From Glandiceps talaboti (lineage: Eukaryota; Hemichordata; Enteropneusta; Spengelidae), in contig NC_135553.1 in NCBI RefSeq assembly GCF_964340395.1, positions 5,093,501-5,157,500 on the forward strand: 64,000 nucleotides of DNA. Direction: 5' to 3'. Of the stretch, positions 53,458 through 64,000 are shown in pieces (position 1 is the first letter of the stretch; every line of letters starts with the position of its first letter). The notes beneath the pieces were generated by a model, which was not told the origin of the DNA, ran no database searches, and worked only from the letters and a program-made list of their open reading frames with translations. A program made the translations under genes and the position numbers.

Positions 53458-53648
<191 letters not shown>

Positions 53649-56600
53649 CTGCCAATGCGAATTTGCCCTCATTTCAAATGTTGTATGAAATGACATTTTC
53701 TTCTCAAATGTATATCATACATAGGCTTAAATAACTACCCCCCCCTCCCATCGTACCCCCCCCCCATCGTAATCGTAGTTCTATGACAACATTTGAGTCG
53801 CACTTGACTTTGAATATAATAGAGCTACTGTAGATCACTATGCCATCCCAAGTTGCTGGTTAATGGTAGTAACGGTATAAATGATAATAATAATTAAATA
53901 AATATTATATAATAATGAGAATGATAAATAACCGTGTGAAGCAGTTATAAAGATTGGCAATTGATGAAGAATACCAAGGAAAGATTACCATTTGTCCATT
54001 TCTCAGGAGGATAGTTAGGCTGGTGCTAAAACTTTTGCAACGTTGTCAAAATTTGGTAGGGGTTCACGGTAACGTACATATTCAATCATCATAGTGTACA
54101 ACTTGGTTACGGTGTTGACGATGTTCAAGGTTCGTGCACTGGACCGAAACCAGACAAATAAGATACGGTTTTCTATGAATGTAAAATCCCCAAATAAAAA
54201 GGTATCAATTCAGGGTTACTTGAGGCCCCACTGCGCCATTCTTCCATTGATTCTGTACATGTCATCAATACCCTTCAAATCCACCAGCCAACACTGAGCT
54301 ACAGTAAACACATTCTCACAGTCACCGACAAGACCCTCTCTACAAATTGTGACCATTTTTCTCCTTTTTTTGTTCTTTACCAGGGGGGTCGTGTCATGGA
54401 ACATGGAGGGATAGGGGAGATTTTGCTTTGCCTGGAAGACATGATTCCGATCTGTAACAGTTATGTGTTCTAACAAAACTTGTTTTCTCATAACTTTTTA
54501 TTGGGGTGTTGGTTTAATTGTATGAAACTGTAAATTCAGGTAAACGTAACGACAGCAATGAAACCATTTGTAGAGGAATTTTTAACATATATACTATTAT
54601 CAGTTACGATAATCCCTTTTCTCTTCAAACCTTATTTTAATAAAGATATATCAAAGTCAAGATTAAGCTTATATAAACCTTGTCCTTGGTACGATAGCAA
54701 TACTAGTTTCAAGTTCATAGTCTGTCCTTGCTCGGGGATAACGCTCACTGTATCTTCAAGTTCTCTTATGGTATCTTCGTAATATGTTTCTTTCAAAAAC
54801 AATGTGTTTCAAGGCTTAGATTTATAAGTCTACAGTAGATGTTGTTTTTCAAATGCGCCTGAGAAAAACCGAGACAAGTGGGAACAAAAGATTAAGAATC
54901 CTGTGTAAGGAGACAATTGACTCGTAATGACATGTTGGTAACACCACAGGGACGGTAACAGTAGCTTCTTTCATCCCATTATGCTATAAATTGAAATGCA
55001 CCGTGTCTCAGTTCTTGAGGTCTGTTCGTACTTGCGACGAGCAACTAAACAGGGGTTATTTATCTTGCTGGTATAGTTCTTGGCAGAACATAAAAGACTT
55101 TTTTATTGCTAGGGTCAGTAAGGTCATGCAACTTCAACAAGGCCGCTGTAGTTCTACAGGTACGGGAGGGAAAAAAACAAAAGGAGTTTCAAAACACGCT
55201 TCAAAAAGCATGAACCGATAGTTTTCATTTCGGTGTAAACATAGACAATGCTGTTATTGATAAAACTACACTACGTTGCGTCGTTGAGGGTCAACCAGGG
55301 GACTGCAATATGTATATACGTACTTTGATGAGACACTGATTGGGGGGATCGACTAGACCCGGTTTGCTCTCACAAAGTCCGTATGAGTACCTGGAGCTTG
55401 TGCCCACAAAAGCCATTGGGCGTCATACAAAGAGGAACTATTTTTAGGTTGGTGACAAATGAATGACTCACTGTACCTGACCAAGAAGCCGTGTATGATC
55501 CTCAGTTTAACTGTTACAGTAAATTTGACAGATACTCTGTGATGAGTGCTCTTTTGCGTTGATTCTTCTGAATGACAAATATACAATATTGGGATTTAAC
55601 GCACTCCAATGGGAGTTTAATCAGTTGTTTGTGGAGTTCCTTATCGTCGACACCTTCTGTGTGGTCCTAATCAGCACATTGACACTATCCTAACTTGGAA
55701 TTCAATAAGTTTCCGATAAGATATCCAAATGAAATTAATTTATCGTCTGAACGTTTTTCATATCAGAGCGGTCCATTTTCGGCATTGCGATCCGTACATA
55801 CGTACGAGAGAGAGGCCTACTTTGGAGTTATTTTGATAATAACTAGATCGACCTTTATACTAGCATATGCTCTTGGTTGCTTTATTTTTTTGTGAGGTCA
55901 TTCTATCGCATTGTATCTTTAACCATGTAGCTTATCGGTAGGGATGCATGATATCAACGGATAATATGTTTTAAGCTAGGCTGTCGAGCGTTGCTTAGAT
56001 ACGCATGATCTAAGATAGTATTTTGACACCCACCCTTGATCTTCCGTTGTACAGGTGAGCCTTATCGGATCAACAAGTGAATGACACACGACAAAAATCC
56101 TTCCTCTGCTCTTTTAGGAATTAACATTTAATTAAAAGATTAAAGAATAATTAGCGGTTAAACAATTGAGATATTTGAAAGACAGCTATGTACATTTCAT
56201 AGTAAAAGTTTACATTTTGGTGAAAATGGCTTCTCTATTGAAAAACGACAGTCATAAAGGCTATGCTCTAATAAACATATGTACATTTCATTTAAATTCT
56301 CATAACTTGTCTGATGTGTCGCTTCCAAGGACGTTCGGCTGCTTTCAAAGTCCAACTTCATGAAATATATTTGTTTCGAGCCATCCGACCTCTCAATTCT
56401 TATCTCAGTCACCCGGAGTGCTTGTTTGCTAAAGTGCGAAAAACAAGAAAAATGAGTAAAGTCGCTCGGAAACTGTCTTTCATTTTGCTGGTCCCATGCT
56501 GTCAGCTAATACAAGACCGATCACGACAGTCTTTTGTTCTGTGCGAGTGTATTTTTTGTAGGTGACAGGTCTTAATAGTTCAAATACAGACAAGCAGTCC

Positions 56601-56767
56601 CCTTTCTCCAGAGTTCACTTTTGTAGTTTGGGTAAAAGATTTCTCTCCCATTTCACATGATTTTATGAACAGTAAAGTACACCACGTCCATTATGTAACT
56701 ACGTCCACAAGTTAGCGCCAGAGATTAGACCACAAAGTGTAAAGGCAACGTTAATGTCATTAGGTAC

Positions 56768-57601
56768 TCAAGTTTTTGCTGCCAACAATTCTTCAAACGT
56801 CGACTCAAGCTTGTCCAAACGTTCTTGTAGACGGGAAACCGTCGTCTCCAGAACCTTGTTTTCTTCTCTTAGGTAGTCCACCTCCGCATTATACGTACTA
56901 CTAACTTTGACAAAATTCTCCGAAGCCGGGTCATCGTCGGATGTTTTCGAGACGGTCGATCTATGTTCCGAGCCTCGTGAAACTCTTACGCTATCAATAA
57001 TGATGTCACTGTGACAACTAGTCTCTGAAGTGGACCGTGCTTTCCTATTCCTGAAAGTTTGTCGCTTGTTATCTGTTTTTACCTCACTGTCCGTATTTGA
57101 GTCCGTCGCAAGACTTGCCGTGATGGTGATAGTCACTCTTTCATCGTCCTCCGTGGTAGTCTGAGGGGCGGAGACCAACCCTCCGCTGTGTCCCCCGGCA
57201 ACGCTGCTACCCCCATGTCCATCTTTTTGCATACGAATATTTACCTGTGGACTAACTTGAATTTGAGGTTTATCTTTTTCCAGGTCTGCTTCTTTCGTTG
57301 AAAGTACGCCAATTTTCTCTTCCAGTTCTTCGTATTTTTTCGTCAACTGAGCCACTTCCAAATACGCAAGAGTCAGGTCGTCCTGGGAAGGACAAGTCCC
57401 GTCCGACAACTCCGGTACAGCATACGTAAACTTGCAAGAAGCAGCCTTTTTGCGAAGACGCATAAATCTGGCACAGTTATATATATGAACTCTTGGGCAC
57501 GAAGATGCTGAACAGACAATAATAGACAGGGCGGTGGCCATTAAGAGCTTCACTAGAAGAAGTGAGCTACTGCAGCGTATGCAATCCGTCCTGAACGCCA
57601 T
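56768..57601 (-). CDS. Secreted or signal-anchored coiled-coil protein, unknown function
   Basis: This single open frame encodes 277 aa. The start chosen is the ATG in a strong GCCATGGCG context; the frame extends nine codons further only from GTG. Residues 1-9 are basic/polar and 11-33 form a hydrophobic signal peptide or anchor (SSSLLLVKLLMATALSIIV) followed by a Ser/Cys cleavage-like site. Residues 34-75 contain four cysteines, including CKFTYAVPE. Residues about 78-110 and 239-275 have heptad coiled-coil pattern (for example EVDYLREENKVLETTVSRLQ), and the middle is Ser/Thr/Gly-rich with NIRMQKDGHGG. The Cys-x-(F/Y)-T-(F/Y)-x-(V/L)-P motif before a coiled coil resembles the N-terminal part of angiopoietin-like, multimerin or olfactomedin-type proteins. 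No fibrinogen, C1q or olfactomedin domain was found downstream. No convincing donor lies near the TGA. Function unassigned. Confidence 0.6.
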   Translation of the reverse strand: MAFRTDCIRCSSSLLLVKLLMATALSIIVCSASSCPRVHIYNCARFMRLRKKAASCKFTYAVPELSDGTCPSQDDLTLAYLEVAQLTKKYEELEEKIGVLSTKEADLEKDKPQIQVSPQVNIRMQKDGHGGSSVAGGHSGGLVSAPQTTTEDDERVTITITASLATDSNTDSEVKTDNKRQTFRNRKARSTSETSCHSDIIIDSVRVSRGSEHRSTVSKTSDDDPASENFVKVSSTYNAEVDYLREENKVLETTVSRLQERLDKLESTFEELLAAKT

Positions 57602-60815
<3,214 letters not shown>

Positions 60816-61010
60816 CACGATGATTCCACAACTACACTAGGTCATTGCTAGTTTTTGAACACGATATACGATGATCCCACAGCTACACCCCCGTCATTGC
60901 AAGCCTTCAAACACGGTGATCCCACAACTACACCGTAACCCAGTCATTGCAAGCCTTCAAACACGATGATCCCACAGCTACACCGTAACCCAGTCATTGC
61001 AAGCCTTCGA
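60816..61010 (+). repeat. 50-bp minisatellite, four copies
   Basis: The unit starts cacgatgatcccacagctac and ends cattgcaagccttcaaa. Copies begin near 60816, 60867, 60912 and 60962. The last two are nearly identical and 50 bp apart; the first is the most diverged and the second lacks about 6 bp. Confidence 0.9.
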
Positions 61011-61129
61011 ACAATATGGGGAAATCTATGCATTGTGTTTCCCTATCCAATCGTGAAAAAATTGTCTATCTGTGTCGTCAATACCAAGACAGCTGGCATA
61101 TCGGCGCGTGTTTCGAAATTTGAGTGAAT

Positions 61130-62480
61130 TATTTCTTCGGTGAAGTCAAGCGCACACAGACAACTAAATCACTCCTTATATTGGAGTATAGAATACATAG
61201 GCTGTGTTCGGTTGACTGGTGAAAAAGTAGTAGGTATGACAACAAGATTCATTTATAGAGTAATGTGGATCAGACAGAGTTTTTTATCCTTCGTTTTGTA
61301 TCATCATAAAGTACTAGCACATTGTTTTTGGCTGACTGACGGTGAAAAAAATGCATCTGACAAGCAACGTTAGATCCTACACTACGAGTGATGACAATCG
61401 TAAATACTTTACACGTGATATCCCGTGTGTTGCCATACTTAAAAGGGGATAAAATAAGTTGTTTTCAGATGAATGGTGAACTTGACAAGTACATTTAACA
61501 AAAAAGACATATTTACTTTGAGTTATACTTACCTTACATACATCATCCTTTTTTGTATATTTATTACTATATAAATCAAAAACTGGATAAAATAATTTTT
61601 TAGTTGACTGGTTTAAAAGTACATTTCTCCATCAGTACAGTTTGTCCAAAAAAAATTAAGTTCACCTTGAATGATGCAAACCTGACATATGGGGGGGGGG
61701 GGGTATGGTGACGTCAAATGACCACCATAGGAAAACAAATGTACTTTGGGGATTCGGTGGAAAAAATGACAAAGGTGGTTTCAGCTCTATCTTAGAAAAA
61801 CATTCCATCGGTGTCTTTGCGTTTTATTACCATGGTTAAATGTTAAATAACGTAAGTTGTTTTTTGGTCGACTCGTGAAATCAAAAATACACCTGAAGAA
61901 CAACGCCAAGGATAAATCCATCTCAAGTTTAAAAACTGTCAACCTTACATATCGAACCTAATTATCCCATTTTATTACCATAATAAAGAATGGGATGAAC
62001 TAAGTTCCTTCGATAAAAAGTACATCTGACAAACAAGGGATTTTTCTACATTGAGAGATATTAACCTTGTGCATTTAGCCTACACATCCACTGCATTTAT
62101 TGCAGTAATCAAGTGTGGGATGGAAGTATTTATCACCATAATTAAAAGTGGGATAAAATAAGTTGTTTTCGATGAAAGAGTACATCTGACATGAACAAGT
62201 TAAATTTACCTTGGGTGATGTCAACCCTGCATACCTAACCCTGTCATCATCTATATTTATTACTGTAATCATAAAATGGAATGAAATAAGTTGTTTTGGA
62301 ATGACTGGTGAAAACGTAACCTTACTTAAGAAAATTAAATAAGCGATTCCCTGAGTGAGGTCATGAGGTTAACCACTCACCAGCTTGCTAAATTGTCACT
62401 TATCTGGTGTCGGGATATCATTGGATTGTGTTTGGTTGACTTGTTCGATAGTACATCTGACCTCATGTCTCTAAGTCGGA
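61130..62480 (+). repeat. Diverged satellite-like tandem array
   Basis: A block order recurs about eight times with much divergence: gggataaaataagttgtttt; gactggtgaaaaagtacatctgac; aacaag; tt-accttgagtgatgtcaacc; ttacatacctaac; atttattac-gtaatc. Clear copies begin near 61190, 61325, 61447, 61585, 61850, 61990, 62145 and 62275. Spacing is about 125-150 bp, with one gap. A G12 run lies at 61691-61702. Short ORFs here are not coding. Confidence 0.7.
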
Positions 62481-64000
62481 TAGCTTGAGAAGCCCCAGTC
62501 ATAAATGACCAACATAGGTATACTTAAAATTGTGGGAGCTAGTATTGAGATAGTAACACTGTACAGCATATAGGCCATTTGACTTGAAACAAAACGTCGC
62601 CTAGCTCAACAAGAATCTTACTAACATTTCTACATCTTTTCGTTTGGCTCGACAAATAAATTACTATTATTACACTGGGGCTTGCCATTGTTTGGCGGGA
62701 GAAAAATCTTCCCGCCATTGCTACAGTACTAGTTTATTTGCGGAACTACAGACCATCACCAAACCACGTGTATATTGTAATGACATATATACTTTTCAGG
62801 CATGTAACAATCTTCATTTTTGTCATGTCAGATGATAAATTGTGGCAATGTCAGTAAAGTATTTATCGAGCTACAAAATGACTTGTTTCAACTTAACTGG
62901 TTCCCCCTGTAGCACATATGAATGTAACAGAAAGTCAAAAAATAACTAATTTGAATAAAATGAATGACGTCACCAGCATTATGCAAATTGGCAGTTATCA
63001 TTTAAAAAAAGGTACGAAAATGTGACCTCAAAGTGACCTGCCGACCAATGCATGTCTTATTGCAAGGCTAAAGTATAGTCTCAGGTCTTCAAAGTTTAAA
63101 CACACACCTCTGCTTAAGTTTTGGCCGTGACCTTTCAGGCCGTTCTACTAACCACCGTCCTAAAACTTGATCGGCTTATTTATTTGTAATTGAGTTAGTA
63201 CTTTCGTCTGAGCACTAGTCATGTAGGGGGAAAAGGAAACAGAAGTAGACATCGAGACAGTCAAGGGCCTCGCCAAGTACGGTATGCCTTATTTGGACAT
63301 ATCGGCAAAGTTGTTATTGAGCTACGATTGTGTATAGTACAATTGAAAGTTAGGCATTAAATAGTTGTTCTGATACCCAATTCCTGTAATCGAGAACTGT
63401 GTGTGTATAGCACTCGAGTTCTACTATAACCGGATGGATTTCTTTATATCCTTTAAGAGGAGAACTTAAAATTTTGTGTATTTTAAAATCGAGAGAAAGT
63501 ATTCGATGTCGATTATACGTATTTGTGTCGATAATGCGGTTTAAACCATTCGCTAATGTTAGTTGTGTTTTTCCGGTTATTTACTTTCCCAAGCACCGGT
63601 AAGGCGACCGAGATATGTGGACATACATTTATCACAAGTTTGCGGTATAGCAATGAATTATCGTAACAGGAAATAAATTTGTCAAAGATCTTTAACCTGA
63701 AAATAGGTGACTTTATTCCGGAGCAGCAGGTGTCGGCAGAATCCAAGTCCACAGTCGATGACGCCATTGCATGAAGTATACGGAAGGACAGTGCACAGCA
63801 TATGTCTATAGGAATATAATACTGTGAAAGATAAACATACATGTACGAGTGACCTTGATGAATAAACGGGTATGGACATGTATAGCATGACAGATGAAAC
63901 CAGGTTAATACACGAATAACACGCCTAATATGATTCGATTACCATCGACGGAACTTAATTACAGACTAGCGGTCGTTTTCTCTTTTTTTTCAAATTTTAA
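62481..64000. other. No recognisable feature
   Basis: The ORFs (for example minus strand 63513-63842) have no domain or splice context. No RNA gene or repeat array was identified. Confidence 0.5.

Noticed and set aside
63513-63842. 109-codon minus-strand ORF
   Set aside because: No domain, signal peptide or splice context; consistent with chance in this base composition.

Overview
This is animal nuclear DNA. Small coding exons (30 to 240 nt, plus one of about 1.5 kb) are separated by long AT-rich introns, splice sites are GT-AG with one GC-AG, and the window holds many microsatellites, minisatellites, fold-back/MITE-like elements and a decayed LINE 3' end. There are no bacterial operons, Shine-Dalgarno sites or CRISPR arrays. 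Gene content and the abundance of (CATA)n, (TCTG)n and (GA)n arrays suggest a marine invertebrate, probably a deuterostome such as a hemichordate or cephalochordate, or a lophotrochozoan. The species cannot be fixed from the sequence.

Layout. (1) Positions 11-4228, + strand: the last five coding exons of a C16orf89/UPF0764-family gene; its 5' part lies outside the window. (2) 7395-10721, + strand: a complete five-exon TMEM220-like four-helix membrane protein, followed within 5 nt of its stop by a near-perfect inverted repeat. (3) 13984-48084, + strand: a complete SLC38A10-type amino-acid transporter gene of 16 exons with two alternative first coding exons. It encodes about 1062 or 1066 aa: an 11-helix transporter core, then a long acidic, Gln-rich, coiled-coil cytoplasmic tail. 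(4) 48085-56767: about 8.7 kb with no supportable gene. (5) 56768-57601, minus strand: an intronless 277-aa secreted or signal-anchored coiled-coil protein of unknown function. (6) 57602-64000: no convincing gene; a (GA)n tract, a 50-bp minisatellite and a decayed satellite-like array.

The most unusual structure is in the SLC38A10-like gene. A 47-bp minisatellite has amplified the 3' splice site of exon 2, giving eight decoy acceptors directly upstream of the real one. A separate 36-bp minisatellite has amplified the 5' splice site of exon 4, giving nine further donor-like sites; eight of these stay in frame and could add multiples of 12 residues. The same gene has two tandem first exons encoding alternative first transmembrane helices, both ending in phase 0. 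Together these suggest transcript and protein variation tied to repeat copy number, which RNA-seq and population data could test.

The three + strand genes are neighbours but have no known common pathway. C16orf89 is a poorly characterised family known in vertebrates from thyroid expression, TMEM220 has no known biochemical role, and SLC38A10 is a Golgi/plasma-membrane amino-acid transporter in mammals. All exon boundaries come from reading frame, splice consensus and remembered family sequence; no alignment or transcript data were available.
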